A stretch of DNA of 45,354 bases from Pseudohongiella nitratireducens (lineage in GTDB: Bacteria > Pseudomonadota > Gammaproteobacteria > Pseudomonadales > Pseudohongiellaceae). The position numbers and the translations under genes are program-made. Positions within the stretch are counted from its first letter, which is position 1. Every line of letters begins with the position of its first letter. A model generated the notes under the pieces. That model saw only the letters and a list, made by a program, of their open reading frames with translations, did not search any database and was not told where the DNA came from. Positions 36,292-45,354 of this stretch are shown here, piece by piece. Location of the stretch: positions 1 to 45,354 of the forward strand of contig NZ_LWHM01000018.1 in the NCBI RefSeq assembly GCF_001642735.1, given 5' to 3'.

Positions 36292-36320
36292 GGAACCCCG
36301 ACATCTTTAGCCGGGGTTCC
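36292..36320 (+). terminator. Hairpin between fadD and hrpA
   Basis: GGAACCCCG (36292-36300) pairs perfectly with CGGGGTTCC (36312-36320) across an 11-base loop. No T-run follows, so it may attenuate or protect the fadD message rather than end it. Confidence 0.5.
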
Positions 36321-36335
36321 CGAAACTGGGTTTGA

Positions 36336-39300
36336 ATGAGTTATAGCATTACCTATCCGCCGCAGCTGCCGGTCAGCGAGCGGCGTGAAGAGATTGCGCG
36401 TGCCATACGTGACAATCAGGTGGTTGTCGTCGCCGGTGAAACCGGCTCTGGTAAAACCACCCAACTTCCCAAAATTTGCCTGGAACTGGGACTGGCCGAG
36501 AACGGACGTATTGGCCATACACAGCCCAGGCGTCTGGCTGCCCGTTCGGTTGCCGACCGCATCGCTGAAGAGCTTGGTGTGGAACTTGGCAAAGAAGTGG
36601 GCTACCAGGTGCGTTTTAGCGATCACAGTAGCCAGTCTACCTGCATTAAACTGATGACAGACGGCATCCTGCTGGCAGAAATCCAGCGCGACCGGATGCT
36701 AAAGCAGTACTCGACCATCATTATCGATGAAGCGCATGAGCGCAGTCTGAATATCGATTTTCTGATGGGCTATCTGTCGCGGCTGTTACCCAAACGACCG
36801 GACCTTAAAATTGTCATCACCTCGGCAACCATTGATGTAGATAAATTCTCTAGGCATTTCCGCGATGCTCCCGTTATCAGTGTTTCCGGACGATCCTATC
36901 CGGTCGACATTGTTTATCTGGATCCGGCGCAGCAGGGGGAAGAGGTTGCGGGGGAAGAGGGCGAGGGCGAAAAAAATAACACCGCCAAAAGTGTAGCCCA
37001 CAAGAATACTGCGAATGATAATGATGATGATCCCTTGATGACCGGGGTCATGACGGCGCTGAGATCTATTCGTCAGCATGAGCGCGAGCAGCGGAGTGGC
37101 CCGGGCGATGTGCTGGTTTTCTTAAGCGGTGAGCGTGATATCCGCGAACTGGCCCTGGCCTTGCGCAAAAAGCAGCTCGCCGATACTGAGATTTTGCCCC
37201 TGTACGCGCGACTTTCAGCTAAAGAGCAGCAGCGCATTTTTGCTGAACATCGTGGTCGGCGGATTGTCCTGGCGACCAATCTGGCAGAAACCTCGCTGAC
37301 CGTCCCGGGCATTCGTTATGTAATAGATAGCGGTCTGGCGCGTATCAGCCGCTATAGTGTACAGAGCAAAGTCCAGCGATTGCCCATCGAGCCCATCTCC
37401 CAGGCCAGCGCCAATCAGCGAGCCGGTCGTTGTGGGCGTGTCGCCCCCGGCATCTGCTATCGCCTGTATAGCGAAGACGATTTCAACAGCCGCACCGAAT
37501 TTACCGATCCGGAAATCATGCGTACCAATCTCAGCGCGGTTATCCTGCAGATGCAGTTGCTGCGACTGGGTGATATTTACCAGTTTCCTTTTATTGATCC
37601 ACCGGAGCGCAGGGCCGTTAATGATGGCTATCGTTTGCTGCAGGAACTGGGGGCGCTGGATGAAAACCGCCAGATTAACAACAAAGGCCGACAAATGGCG
37701 CGCATGCCGGTTGATCCACGCCTGGCAGCCATGTTGCTGGAAGCCAATGATCAGGCCTGCCTGGCGGAACTGTTGGTCATTGTCAGCGCGTTAAGTGTTC
37801 AGGACCCGCGAGATACGCCAGCCGATAAACGCGATGCCGCCAGAGAGCAGCATCGCAAATATGCTCACCCGGAATCAGACTTCCTCGGTTGGTTGTTACT
37901 GTGGAACGATGTCGAGAACCAGCGCCAGGAACTGTCGCAGAGCCAGTTCCGCAAATTCTGCAAAAGCAGCTTTTTGTCTTGGCTGCGATTACGAGAATGG
38001 CGCGAGACGCACCGTCAGTTATTGCTGGCGTGTAACCAGTCAGGCATGAAAGCCAATCGTAAACCGGACTGGGATGAGGAGACCATCAAGGGGCTCTACG
38101 AATCAATTCATCGCAGTATTCTGGCCGGCTCCCTGAACCAGTTGGGACAAAAACTCAAGGATGGTCAGTATCTGGGCAGCCGTGGCAGAAAGTTCAGCAT
38201 TTTCCCGGCTTCGGCACTGTTCAAACGATTACCCAAATGGATAGTCAGCGCCGAATTGATTGAGACCAGTCGCCTGTTTGCTACCCAGGCGGCACGTATC
38301 GAGCCCGAGTGGGCAGAACAGGCCGGACAGCACCTGATTAAACGTGAGTATTTCGAGGCACACTGGTCGCGTCGTCGTGGTGAAGTGATGGCCTATGAGC
38401 GAGTCACGCTGTTTGGGTTGCGCTTGGTGGAAAAACGCAGGGTATCCTACTCCTCGATTGATCCGCATGCGGCCCGTACACTTTTTATCCGGGAAGGACT
38501 GTTAACCGGTCAGGTCAATCTCAAAGCACCGTTTTACCGTCACAATCAGCGTTTGATCCGCGAGATCAAAGCTCAGGAAGAGAAAGAGCGCCGCCCTGAT
38601 ATTCTGGTCAGTGAAGATCAGTTGTTTGATTTTTACGATCAACGTATGCCTGAAAATATTACCGGACAGGCTGCACTTGATCGCTGGAGCCGGAAACAGA
38701 AGAACCCCGGACAAACGCCTTTACACATGCAGAAAACCGATGTGCAGGCGCGCGAAATCAGTGAAGAAACCCAGCGGGCTTTCCCGGACCAGGCTGCCGT
38801 GCACCATAACCAGCTCAAACTGGACTACCGCTTTGATCCGGGCCAGCAGGATGATGGTGTCAGCATGACTGTGCCGTTGGCTTTGCTGCCGCAACTGACA
38901 CAGGAAGATATCGACTGGTCAGTGCCCGGGCTGTTAAAAGAGCGTTGTATTGCCATTGTTAAAAGTTTACCCAAGGGTGAGCGAAAAAAGCTGGTGCCGG
39001 TACCGGAGTTTGTCCAGCAGGCCCTTGCCAATGTGAGGGTGGAAGATAAACCGCCGCTTCTGACATTGCTGAGAGAGCAGGCCAAACGTCTGCGGCAGGT
39101 CGATTTACCACCTGACGCCTGGCAAGAAACCAACGTGCCAGAACATCTCAGGCCCACTATCAAACTGCTGGGTGACGACGGCAAACTGCTCAAGGCCAGC
39201 CAGAACCTGAAGGCGCTTAAGAAACAGTTTAGTAAAGAGACAGCAAGCCATCAGCAGAACATGCCCAGACATGAGCTGGAATGCTCTGGCATCAAGGATT

Positions 39301-40133
39301 GGGAATTTGGCGAACTGCCACATTCAGTCACCATGGAATACGGTATTACCTTTGTCCGTTATCCTGCTATATGTGATGACGGCGACAGCGTTTCTGTGAC
39401 CTTGATGGAAACGGCGTCAAAGGCAGAACAAGTCACTGCAAAAGGGCTGGCCAGGCTGTATGCCTTGCGAACCCCGCAGCAGCGGCAAATGATCGGCAAA
39501 CAGTTCGCTACTGTCGCCAAAGCACTTGGGCTGAAACTGATTGCCCAGGCCAATGATTGGCAGGAACATGCCTTGATCAGCTGCTATCGGCTTCAGTTTG
39601 CTACCAGTTCCGATGTACCGCGCACCAAGGCAGAGTTTGAATCCCGATTGTCACGAGGGCGGGCAGGGCTGGTGGATACGGCAGAGCGGCTGGGTCGTAT
39701 CCTTAAAAACAGCATTGATCAGCGATTTGCCATTCGTTCCCGGTTACGGGATATGTCATCGCGTTTTCCAGAGAATGTCGCGGATATAGAGGAACAACTG
39801 GATTACCTGTTCCCCGATGATTTCCCGCAAGGGGTACCCGAACATAGTCTGTCTCAGTATCCGCGCTACCTGAAAGCGATAGAGTCGCGTCTGGAGAAAT
39901 TACCGGCGCAGCCCGAAAAAGATGCTGACTCGGCTAAAGCCGTCAGTCGTCTGTTCAAATCATGGTTAGCCCAGGGGGGAGCGGGCAATGATGCGCTCAG
40001 TGATTTTGGTTGGCGTTTGCAGGAATTACGGGTTTCCTTGTTTGCTCAGCAACTTGGAACCCAATATCCGGTGTCGATAAAGCGTTTGCAGAAACGATTG
40101 GATGCTGCCCAATCGGGGGATATTCATGCGTAA
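36336..40133 (+). CDS. hrpA: ATP-dependent RNA helicase HrpA
   Basis: 1265 residues (E. coli 1300). DEAH-box helicase: motif I GETGSGKTTQLPK, Ia TQPRRLAARSVA, II IIDEAHERSLN, III TSATIDVDKF, and VI QRAGRCGRVAPG. The helicase-associated HA2/OB region and the long C-terminal DUF3418 part follow. A low-complexity acidic insert rich in Glu, Asn and Asp (about residues 203-235) lies in the helicase core between motifs III and IV; it also appears in some homologues. HrpA remodels mRNA and helps rescue stalled ribosomes in E. coli. The frame is intact. Confidence 0.95.
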   Translation: MSYSITYPPQLPVSERREEIARAIRDNQVVVVAGETGSGKTTQLPKICLELGLAENGRIGHTQPRRLAARSVADRIAEELGVELGKEVGYQVRFSDHSSQSTCIKLMTDGILLAEIQRDRMLKQYSTIIIDEAHERSLNIDFLMGYLSRLLPKRPDLKIVITSATIDVDKFSRHFRDAPVISVSGRSYPVDIVYLDPAQQGEEVAGEEGEGEKNNTAKSVAHKNTANDNDDDPLMTGVMTALRSIRQHEREQRSGPGDVLVFLSGERDIRELALALRKKQLADTEILPLYARLSAKEQQRIFAEHRGRRIVLATNLAETSLTVPGIRYVIDSGLARISRYSVQSKVQRLPIEPISQASANQRAGRCGRVAPGICYRLYSEDDFNSRTEFTDPEIMRTNLSAVILQMQLLRLGDIYQFPFIDPPERRAVNDGYRLLQELGALDENRQINNKGRQMARMPVDPRLAAMLLEANDQACLAELLVIVSALSVQDPRDTPADKRDAAREQHRKYAHPESDFLGWLLLWNDVENQRQELSQSQFRKFCKSSFLSWLRLREWRETHRQLLLACNQSGMKANRKPDWDEETIKGLYESIHRSILAGSLNQLGQKLKDGQYLGSRGRKFSIFPASALFKRLPKWIVSAELIETSRLFATQAARIEPEWAEQAGQHLIKREYFEAHWSRRRGEVMAYERVTLFGLRLVEKRRVSYSSIDPHAARTLFIREGLLTGQVNLKAPFYRHNQRLIREIKAQEEKERRPDILVSEDQLFDFYDQRMPENITGQAALDRWSRKQKNPGQTPLHMQKTDVQAREISEETQRAFPDQAAVHHNQLKLDYRFDPGQQDDGVSMTVPLALLPQLTQEDIDWSVPGLLKERCIAIVKSLPKGERKKLVPVPEFVQQALANVRVEDKPPLLTLLREQAKRLRQVDLPPDAWQETNVPEHLRPTIKLLGDDGKLLKASQNLKALKKQFSKETASHQQNMPRHELECSGIKDWEFGELPHSVTMEYGITFVRYPAICDDGDSVSVTLMETASKAEQVTAKGLARLYALRTPQQRQMIGKQFATVAKALGLKLIAQANDWQEHALISCYRLQFATSSDVPRTKAEFESRLSRGRAGLVDTAERLGRILKNSIDQRFAIRSRLRDMSSRFPENVADIEEQLDYLFPDDFPQGVPEHSLSQYPRYLKAIESRLEKLPAQPEKDADSAKAVSRLFKSWLAQGGAGNDALSDFGWRLQELRVSLFAQQLGTQYPVSIKRLQKRLDAAQSGDIHA

Positions 40134-40195
40134 TGCATTCTGCGATAATACGGCACCCTGAACGAACTTGAGGCAGTATTGCCAGGTTTGAATCT

Positions 40196-40909
40196 ATGAA
40201 GTATCGCTCTGTGCTCGCCAGCCTGCCTTTCATGGTTAGTCTGACGTTCAGTTCTACCGTCGCTGCCCAGCAGACTGAAGATCCGTTGGCGCCGATCAAT
40301 ATGCGTATTCATGCGTTTAACGACTATATGGATAAGCATCTGTTGCGTCCGGTGGCTGTTGGCTATCGCCGTTACATGCCAGCACCAGTGCGCACAGGTG
40401 TTGATAATTTTTTTAGTAATATCGATGACATAGGGGTATTTGCTAACAACATACTGCAAGGTAAGTTTGGTGATGCCGCCTCGGATACGGGACGAATTGT
40501 TATCAACACCACCATCGGTATTGTTGGCGTGCTTGATTTGGCATCAAAAGCCGGACTGCACAAGCATAATGAGGATTTTGGTCAGACTTTGGGTGCCTGG
40601 GGCATCAAGTCAGGACCTTACATCGTCATCCCTTTCTTTGGCCCCAGCACGTTCCGGGATGCTTTCGGACTGGGTGTTGATACCGCCACAAATCCCCTGA
40701 ATTACCAGGATAATGTGCGTTTGCGCAACTCGGCGTTTGTGCTTGACCAGATCAACCGACGAGGCGAGGCACTGGTAGGAGAGTCCCTGTTGATGGGGGA
40801 CCCGTACATCTTTATGCGTGAAGCGTATTTGCAGCAGCGCGCCTATGATGTCAGTGATGGTGAAGCCGAGGAAGAAGAGTGGGATGATGGCTGGGAAGGC
40901 TGGGATTAA
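40196..40909 (+). CDS. mlaA: MlaA (VacJ) outer-membrane phospholipid-recycling protein
   Basis: 237 residues. MlaA removes phospholipid from the outer leaflet for return by MlaC/MlaFEDB. Family features: DPLAPINMRIHAFNDYMDKH, RPVAVGYRRYMPAPVRTGV, a ring helix region (VDNFFSNIDDIGVFANNIL) and GPYIVIPFFGPSTFRDA. The signal sequence ends SSTVAAQQ, a type I site, with no lipobox Cys, whereas E. coli MlaA is a lipoprotein. The C-terminal tail is strongly acidic with Trp (EEEEWDDGWEGWD). Mla transport genes are not nearby. Confidence 0.92.
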   Translation: MKYRSVLASLPFMVSLTFSSTVAAQQTEDPLAPINMRIHAFNDYMDKHLLRPVAVGYRRYMPAPVRTGVDNFFSNIDDIGVFANNILQGKFGDAASDTGRIVINTTIGIVGVLDLASKAGLHKHNEDFGQTLGAWGIKSGPYIVIPFFGPSTFRDAFGLGVDTATNPLNYQDNVRLRNSAFVLDQINRRGEALVGESLLMGDPYIFMREAYLQQRAYDVSDGEAEEEEWDDGWEGWD

Positions 40910-40912
40910 GGT

Positions 40913-41380
40913 TTAACTTAATCCCTTGGCTTCTCGGGCGCGCAGTTTCGCTTTTATGAAATCACTGTGTGATACGTAGATCAGGTCTGCCGTTTTGCGA
41001 ATCACCATTTCCTCGTATTTATCCAGGTGTTTGTCGCTGTAGGCGATCAGCCAGAGGTTCTCAATCAGTCGGATCCGTTCCGGGTGGTCATACTGTTCAC
41101 AAATCAGGCTGGTGAACTCATACAGGGAAACAGACTTTGTGGCGCGCTCTTCAGCCAGCGCCAGCAGTTCATCAGCCTCGCTGTCCGATAGCGACATCTG
41201 TGTTTGCATAATCTCCCGCAACTGTGCCACTTCCGCGTCACTGACGTCATGATCTGTCCGGATCAATTCAAACATCAAAGCAGCACTGGCGATTTGCAGC
41301 CGGTGCGCCTGGTGCTCGCTGCTTTCGTTTTCGGGGACGCTGAGATGTTTATCCATGAAGGATTTCAGGTGACTAAGCAT
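40913..41380 (-). CDS. TerB-family protein
   Basis: 155 residues from ATG 41380 with AGGAG upstream. The TerB-like all-helical fold shows in LQIASAALMFELIRTDHDVS, SLSDSEADELLALAEERA and LIENLWLIAYSDKHLDKYEE, with conserved acidic residues that can bind metal. This short form occurs widely outside tellurite operons; its role is unknown. It starts inside the 3' end of dusA (8-base overlap), so it is co-translated with it. It ends three bases from mlaA, tail to tail. Confidence 0.85.
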   Translation of the reverse strand: MLSHLKSFMDKHLSVPENESSEHQAHRLQIASAALMFELIRTDHDVSDAEVAQLREIMQTQMSLSDSEADELLALAEERATKSVSLYEFTSLICEQYDHPERIRLIENLWLIAYSDKHLDKYEEMVIRKTADLIYVSHSDFIKAKLRAREAKGLS

Positions 41381-42437
41381 GCTGCACTCCTGTCTGCAAT
41401 TGCGTGGATTGTTCGGCGGGCGTGACCATGTTTTCAGCGTCTGCCTGCTGTTGTCGCTCAATGGCGGCTTCCGCCAGTGCGACAGCATCCTCGAGTACGC
41501 TGATACTGGCGCCTTTGCGGTGAGCGTTCTCGCTAAGGTGGCGCCGGAACAGCCGTCCGCCTGGCTGGCCTTTGTAAAGCCCCAGGATATGGCGAGTCAT
41601 GTGCTGCAGGGCGGTGCCTGAAGCGAGCTGGTCAGCCACATAGGCCAGATATTTCTTCATCACTTCCTGTCGGGCAGGAACAGCCTCAATGCTGCCAAAG
41701 ATGTCCTGATCGACGCTGGCCAGAATATAGGGGTTCTGATAGGCCTCGCGCCCCATCATCACGCCATCAACCTTATCCAGCTGAGCCTGGCATGCTGCCA
41801 GGGTTTTAAGGCCGCCATTGATGCTGATTTTCAGCTCAGGGTGACGTTCCTTAAGCCGGTGCACCCGCTCATATTTCAATGGGGGAACATCGCGATTTTC
41901 CTTGGGGCTGAGCCCGGCCAGAATCGCGATACGGGCATGCACGATAAAGGTGTCGCAACCGGCTTCCGCCACGGTATCGACAAAGCGCTGAAGAAAGGCT
42001 TCACTGTCGTGCTCATCAATACCGATGCGGGATTTTACAGTGACGGGAATATCACAGGCAGCCTGCATGCTTTTTACGCAGGCCGCGACTCGCTCAGGCT
42101 CTGCCATCAGACAGGCACCGAAGCTGCCGGACTGAACTCGGTCACTGGGGCAGCCGACATTGATATTCACTTCATCGTAGCCCCACTGTTGCGCCAGCTC
42201 GGCGCAGCGGGCCATGTCATCCGGCTCACTGCCGCCAAGTTGCAGGGCAACCGGGTGCTCCTCCCTGGAGAAATCCAGGTGTCGCGCGCGATCACCGTGG
42301 AGCAGGGCGCCAGTGGTGACCATCTCGGTATAGAGCAGGGCATGCCGGGTCAGCAGGCGCAGGAAATACCGTTCGTGCCTGTCAGTCCAGTCGAGCATGG
42401 GGGCGATGGAAAAACGATGTGGATCGATTCTGGTCAT
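41373..42437 (-). CDS. dusA: tRNA-dihydrouridine(20/20a) synthase DusA
   Basis: 354 residues. An FMN-dependent reductase of U20/U20a in tRNA D-loops. Features in order: RFSIAPMLDWTDRHERYFLR, LQLGGSEPDDMARCAELA, the catalytic Cys in NVGCPSDRVQSGSFGACLM, FIVHARIAILAGLSPKENR, and INGGLKT with the FMN phosphate loop, then GVMMGREAYQNPY. The C-terminal helical domain binds tRNA. ATG 42437 is taken; its promoter lies in the 190 bases shared with gltX, which runs the other way. Confidence 0.95.
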   Translation of the reverse strand: MTRIDPHRFSIAPMLDWTDRHERYFLRLLTRHALLYTEMVTTGALLHGDRARHLDFSREEHPVALQLGGSEPDDMARCAELAQQWGYDEVNINVGCPSDRVQSGSFGACLMAEPERVAACVKSMQAACDIPVTVKSRIGIDEHDSEAFLQRFVDTVAEAGCDTFIVHARIAILAGLSPKENRDVPPLKYERVHRLKERHPELKISINGGLKTLAACQAQLDKVDGVMMGREAYQNPYILASVDQDIFGSIEAVPARQEVMKKYLAYVADQLASGTALQHMTRHILGLYKGQPGGRLFRRHLSENAHRKGASISVLEDAVALAEAAIERQQQADAENMVTPAEQSTQLQTGVQHA

Positions 42438-42630
42438 CCGGCCATTATAACAGCATGTCGACCTTAGCGTCCGGTGCGAATATCCTGTCCGCAGCGCTGA
42501 TATGCAAGCAATTACGCGGACAGGACAACTGCTTCACGTTATAATCCGCGTCATTGTTGATTGGCAGATGCATTCATTGAAATCCAGTGTTAGCGTCTGC
42601 CAGAAGCCATTGTATTTTCCCGGGAGTATT

Positions 42631-44136
42631 ATGACTCAAGTTCGAACCCGTATTGCCCCATCCCCAACGGGCGATCCCCATGTCGGTACAGCGTATATCG
42701 CTCTGTTTAACCGCAATTTTGCCAAGCAGCACAATGGTCAGTTTGTGCTGCGAATTGAAGATACCGACCAGACTCGCAGCACTGCAAAGTCAGAGACGGA
42801 TATCCTCAATGCCTTGAAATGGCTGGGTCTGGACTGGGATGAAGGCCCGGACAATGGCGGTCCGCACGGACCCTATCGTCAAAGTCAGCGCAGTGATATC
42901 TACCGCGAGCATATCAATCAGTTGCTGGATAACGGCCAGGCCTTTCACTGTTTCTGCACGGCAGATCGCCTGAATGAAGTGCGTGCCGAACAAATGGCCA
43001 ACAAACAGACTCCCGGCTATGACGGCCATTGTCTGTCATTGTCAAAAGAGGAGGTGAAAACCCGTCTCGACAACGGTGAGTCCTCAGTTATCCGCATGCG
43101 AGTCCCCACTGACGGTGAGTGTGTATTTAATGACCGTCTGCGTGGCGAGATTCGCATAAACTGGTCTCAGATTGATATGCAAGTACTGATGAAGTCTGAC
43201 AATTTGCCGACCTATCATTTCGCCAACGTGGTTGATGATCACCTGATGGAAATCACCCATGTGATCCGTGGTGAGGAGTGGATCAACTCCACGCCCAAGC
43301 ATATTCTGCTATACCAGCATTTTGGCTGGGACGTGCCGGAGTTCTGTCACATGCCGCTGCTGCGTAACCCTGACAAGAGCAAGCTGAGCAAGCGCAAGAA
43401 CCCGACCAGTATCAATTACTATCGCGACATGGGCTATGTACCGGAAGCGGTAGTGAACTACCTGGGCATGATGGGCTGGACCATGCCAGATGGCCGTGAA
43501 ATGTTCTCGGTGGATGAAATGATCGACCACTTTGATATTGATCGCGTCTCACTGGGCGGGCCGGTATTCGATGTTGAGAAGCTTAACTGGCTGAACGGCA
43601 AGTACCTGCGCGAGCGTTTTGATGACGAAGCCTTTATGCAGGCTTATGCGGAGTGGGCGTTTAACCCTGACAAGTTGAAAATGGTCGTTCCGCTGATCAA
43701 GGAGCGGGTCGAGCGCTTCAGTGATGTGATTCCTTTGGCCGGTTTCTTCCTCAGCGGCTCACTGCCGCTCTCAGAAGCCGATTTCGAGCATAAATCCCTG
43801 CAGCTGGAAGATTCCCGACGTCTGTTGCAATTTGCGCTGTGGACCTTTGAGGGGCTGCCTGCCTGGGAGCGCGAACATATCTCTGGCGCCTGCCAGAAAC
43901 TGGCCGGGTTCGAGAGTCTGAAAATCCGTGAGGCATTGTTCCCGCTTTTTGTTGCCGTCACCGGCAAAGCCGTATCAGTGTCGGTGATTGACTCCATGAC
44001 GGCCCTGGGGCTAGATGTCACTCGAGCACGTTTACGTGATGCCATAAACGTTCTGGGCGGTGTTTCCAAAAAAGAAGCCAAGCGGCTGGAGAAACAATAT
44101 CGCGACTTTGACAGCTTCGATCCGGAAGCTTCATAA
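42631..44136 (+). CDS. gltX: Glutamyl-tRNA synthetase
   Basis: 501 residues from ATG 42631 ([20 protein letters not shown]), with GGGAG upstream; the frame is open further upstream but not conserved there. Class I motifs: HIGH as [10 protein letters not shown], and KMSKS as DKSKLSKRK. It charges tRNA-Glu, itself encoded at 3868. Residues about 340-501 are the anticodon-binding helical domain. A terminator precedes tRNA-Ala. Confidence 0.96.
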   Translation: MTQVRTRIAPSPTGDPHVGTAYIALFNRNFAKQHNGQFVLRIEDTDQTRSTAKSETDILNALKWLGLDWDEGPDNGGPHGPYRQSQRSDIYREHINQLLDNGQAFHCFCTADRLNEVRAEQMANKQTPGYDGHCLSLSKEEVKTRLDNGESSVIRMRVPTDGECVFNDRLRGEIRINWSQIDMQVLMKSDNLPTYHFANVVDDHLMEITHVIRGEEWINSTPKHILLYQHFGWDVPEFCHMPLLRNPDKSKLSKRKNPTSINYYRDMGYVPEAVVNYLGMMGWTMPDGREMFSVDEMIDHFDIDRVSLGGPVFDVEKLNWLNGKYLRERFDDEAFMQAYAEWAFNPDKLKMVVPLIKERVERFSDVIPLAGFFLSGSLPLSEADFEHKSLQLEDSRRLLQFALWTFEGLPAWEREHISGACQKLAGFESLKIREALFPLFVAVTGKAVSVSVIDSMTALGLDVTRARLRDAINVLGGVSKKEAKRLEKQYRDFDSFDPEAS

Positions 44137-44182
44137 CATCGGTCATAATGCGGCCCCATGTGCGGCATTAGTTGAAAGGGAG

Positions 44183-44208
44183 GCTGGGGCAAAAGTCCCA
44201 GTTTTTCC
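44183..44208 (+). terminator. Intrinsic terminator after gltX
   Basis: The GCTGGG arm and the CCCAGT arm around GCAAAAGT form a six- to seven-pair stem, followed by TTTTCC. It abuts the tRNA-Ala promoter. Confidence 0.65.
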
Positions 44209-44237
44209 TTGACACCCCCGACCGGCATGCCTAAAAT
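44209..44237 (+). promoter_or_regulatory. Sigma70 promoter of tRNA-Ala
   Basis: TTGACA (44209-44214), 17 bases, TAAAAT (44232-44237), then the G+C-rich discriminator GCGCGG. It is nearly identical in form to the tRNA-Glu promoter. Confidence 0.85.
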
Positions 44238-44282
44238 GCGCGGTCTCTGAGGGGCAGTCAGTCTTTCAGAACCCAGATTTTC

Positions 44283-44358
44283 GGGGCCTTAGCTCAGCTG
44301 GGAGAGCGCAACACTGGCAGTGTTGAGGTCAGCGGTTCGATCCCGCTAGGCTCCACCA
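44283..44358 (+). tRNA. tRNA-Ala (anticodon GGC)
   Basis: 76 bases with encoded CCA. Acceptor arms GGGGCCT and AGGCTCC pair with the alanine-identity G3:U70 wobble. D arm AGCTCAGCTGGGAGAGC, anticodon stem-loop AACACTGGCAGTGTT, T arm GGTTCGATCC. Confidence 0.97.
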
Positions 44359-44360
44359 AA

Positions 44361-44404
44361 CAAACAAAAAACCCCGTGCCGCAAGGCATGGGGTTTTTTG
44401 TTTG
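44361..44404. terminator. Long-stem terminator after tRNA-Ala
   Basis: A 20-bp stem with one G-T wobble (44361-44380 and 44385-44404) around a GCAA tetraloop, with A-run and T-run arms. Because both arms carry the runs, it can act in both directions. Confidence 0.88.
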
Positions 44405-44445
44405 TCTAATGATTCCTACGGGAGTGAGGCAAAGCCCCGGTTCAC

Positions 44446-44465
44446 AAAATAGCAGGAGCTATTTT
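44446..44465. repeat. 8-bp inverted repeat before the right IS
   Basis: AAAATAGC-agga-GCTATTTT, a perfect stem between the tRNA-Ala terminator and the IS. The stretch 44406-44491 has no gene. It could be a remnant structure at the insertion target. Confidence 0.4.
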
Positions 44466-44537
44466 GAGCGCCCACCCCGCTCTGGCAGGATAGTTGACAC
44501 CATCTACTTTTACCAGATGGGCGGATTGAGAATATGA

Positions 44538-45041
44538 GTGGCGCGATTTTCACAGGAGCGTAAGGAAGCAGTTTTGAGCCGGTTACTGCCGCCGTACAAC
44601 ATGACGGTATCGGATCTGGCAAAAGTTGAAGGCATCAGCGAAGCAACCCTTTATAATTGGCGCAAGCAAGCCAGATTAAGAGGACGCGCCGTGCCGGGGC
44701 CCAAACCAAATAACACAGACCAGTGGTCAGCTGAAGCAAAGCTGGCCACGGTGATAGAAACAGCCACGATGAGCGAGGCTCAGCTTAATGAGTATTGTCG
44801 CCAGAAAGGTCTGTTCGTCGAGCAGGTAAAGGCCTGGAAAGAAGCTTCGCTGGCCGGGTTCCAAAGTGCCGAGCAGCAGGATAAAACGCTCAAGCAGCAG
44901 TCAAAGGCGGATAAGCAGCAGATCAAAAAGCTTGAGAAGGAGCTGCGCCGTAAAGAGAAAGCACTGGCAGAAACCGCGGCGCTGCTGGTGCTGCGAAAAA
45001 AGCTGGATGCGCTCTGGGAGAACAACGACGCGGACGACTGA
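44538..45041 (+). CDS. IS3-family transposase OrfA, long form
   Basis: 167 residues from GTG 44538. A helix-turn-helix (MTVSDLAKVEGISEATLYNW) is followed by a second helical domain (MSEAQLNEYCRQKGLFVEQV) and a strong Lys/Glu coiled coil (QQIKKLEKELRRKEKALAE). The heptamer A_AAA_AAG at 44996-45002 lies in phase (CGA AAA AAG); a -1 slip leads straight into orfB. Confidence 0.85.
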   Translation: MARFSQERKEAVLSRLLPPYNMTVSDLAKVEGISEATLYNWRKQARLRGRAVPGPKPNNTDQWSAEAKLATVIETATMSEAQLNEYCRQKGLFVEQVKAWKEASLAGFQSAEQQDKTLKQQSKADKQQIKKLEKELRRKEKALAETAALLVLRKKLDALWENNDADD

Positions 45042-45354
45042 CCGCGCTGCCAGAGCGCCTGATTATTATAGAATTGATACACGAAGCAGTAGGCAGCGGC
45101 GCGCGACTGCACAAGGCCTGTGCTGAGGCGCAGATCGGCCTTCGTACCTACCGACGCTGGTATCAGGACGGTCAGGTTCAGGCCGATCAGCGCCCCGAAG
45201 CCATGAGGCCAGCGCCGACGAACAAGCTCAGTGACCAGGAAAAAGAGCAGATCGTAAATTTGTGCAACCTGACGGCCTTTGTAGACCTGGCACCGACGCA
45301 GATCGTACCGGCATTGATGGACCAGGGCGTATATGTGGCATCGGAGTCCTCGTT
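45002..45354 (+). CDS. IS3-family transposase OrfB, 3' partial
   Basis: The -1 frame is open from the slip site to the window end (about 117 codons). It reads LTALPERLIIIELIHEAVGS, then GLRTYRRWYQDGQV, then LAPTQIVPALMDQGVYVASE, which is the HTH_21-like N-terminal region of OrfB. The DDE core lies beyond the window. No independent start is evident, so it is made as the OrfAB fusion. Confidence 0.8.

Larger units (their letters stand above)
44492..45354 (+). mobile_element. IS3-family element of a second subgroup, right end outside window
   Basis: orfA with a -1 slippery site and the start of orfB mark an IS3-family element unlike the one at the left edge (long 167-residue OrfA). The left end is not defined; it is placed near TAGTTGACACC (44491-44501), and a CCATCT/AGATGG hairpin lies just inside. 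The window ends within orfB. Confidence 0.75.

Noticed and set aside
40913-41380. Tellurite-resistance operon
   Set aside because: A single TerB-like gene coupled to dusA, with the TerC-family gene 16 kb away; no terA/D/E/Z genes are seen.

Overview
The window is a gammaproteobacterial chromosome segment, probably from a marine relative of the Oceanospirillales/Pseudomonadales. The evidence is the gene order ffs-dnaX-ybaB-recR-rnd-ycgN, long-form queF, yadGH, hrpA, mlaA, dusA, gltX, and a tailless-phage type known mainly from marine bacteria. Both window ends lie inside IS3-family elements, so the limits look like contig breaks at multicopy insertion sequences.

Left flank (1-6880). A 5'-cut IS3-family element has truncated a tyrosine-recombinase gene. 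Beyond that, the end of the same island seems to have cut a dimeric dUTPase gene. A membrane-anchored Glu-Pro-repeat protein follows, then tRNA-Glu with a strong stable-RNA promoter, the YadG/YadH ABC exporter, queF (queuosine synthesis) and tRNA-Ser(GGA).

Prophage (6853-20719, about 13.8 kb). A compact prophage sits in the 3' end of tRNA-Ser, bounded by a 28-bp direct repeat. The leftward arm carries integrase, a 55-aa ORF, a secreted cargo protein and an XRE repressor. Two matching 20-bp operators separate it from a long rightward arm. That arm has a Cox/AlpA-like protein, a two-tyrosine HUH replication initiator (phiX174/P2 gpA type), small accessory proteins and a short FtsK/HerA-type packaging ATPase. 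After a palindrome and terminator come the virion genes: a 277-aa protein resembling the double-jelly-roll capsid protein P2 of phage PM2, at least seven very small membrane proteins, spike/receptor-binding proteins, a muramidase-like protein, a holin-like protein and a 31-aa very basic peptide. There is no terminase, portal or tail gene. I read this as a temperate, membrane-containing corticovirus-like phage, larger than the 10-kb PM2. It is the main discovery candidate.

Middle (20720-26954). Downstream of attR is a 115-bp direct repeat around a three-hairpin spacer. Then come a haem-binding-type lipoprotein, a SpoIIAA/DUF2892 fusion that looks like a deletion scar, a VIT-family transporter, an exo/endonuclease/phosphatase-family membrane protein, a TerC-family protein, a lipoprotein, a DmpA-like aminopeptidase and a small flagellar-rod-like protein.

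Right, housekeeping (26955-44400). 4.5S RNA precedes dnaX, which has a frameshift site placed as in E. coli to make gamma, and then ybaB-recR-rnd-ycgN in overlapping order. A MoxR ATPase/VWA pair, fadD, hrpA, mlaA, terB-like and dusA (opposite strand), gltX and tRNA-Ala(GGC) follow. The window closes in a second IS3-family element of another subgroup. Three separate A_AAA_AAG slippery sites occur: one in each IS and one in dnaX.
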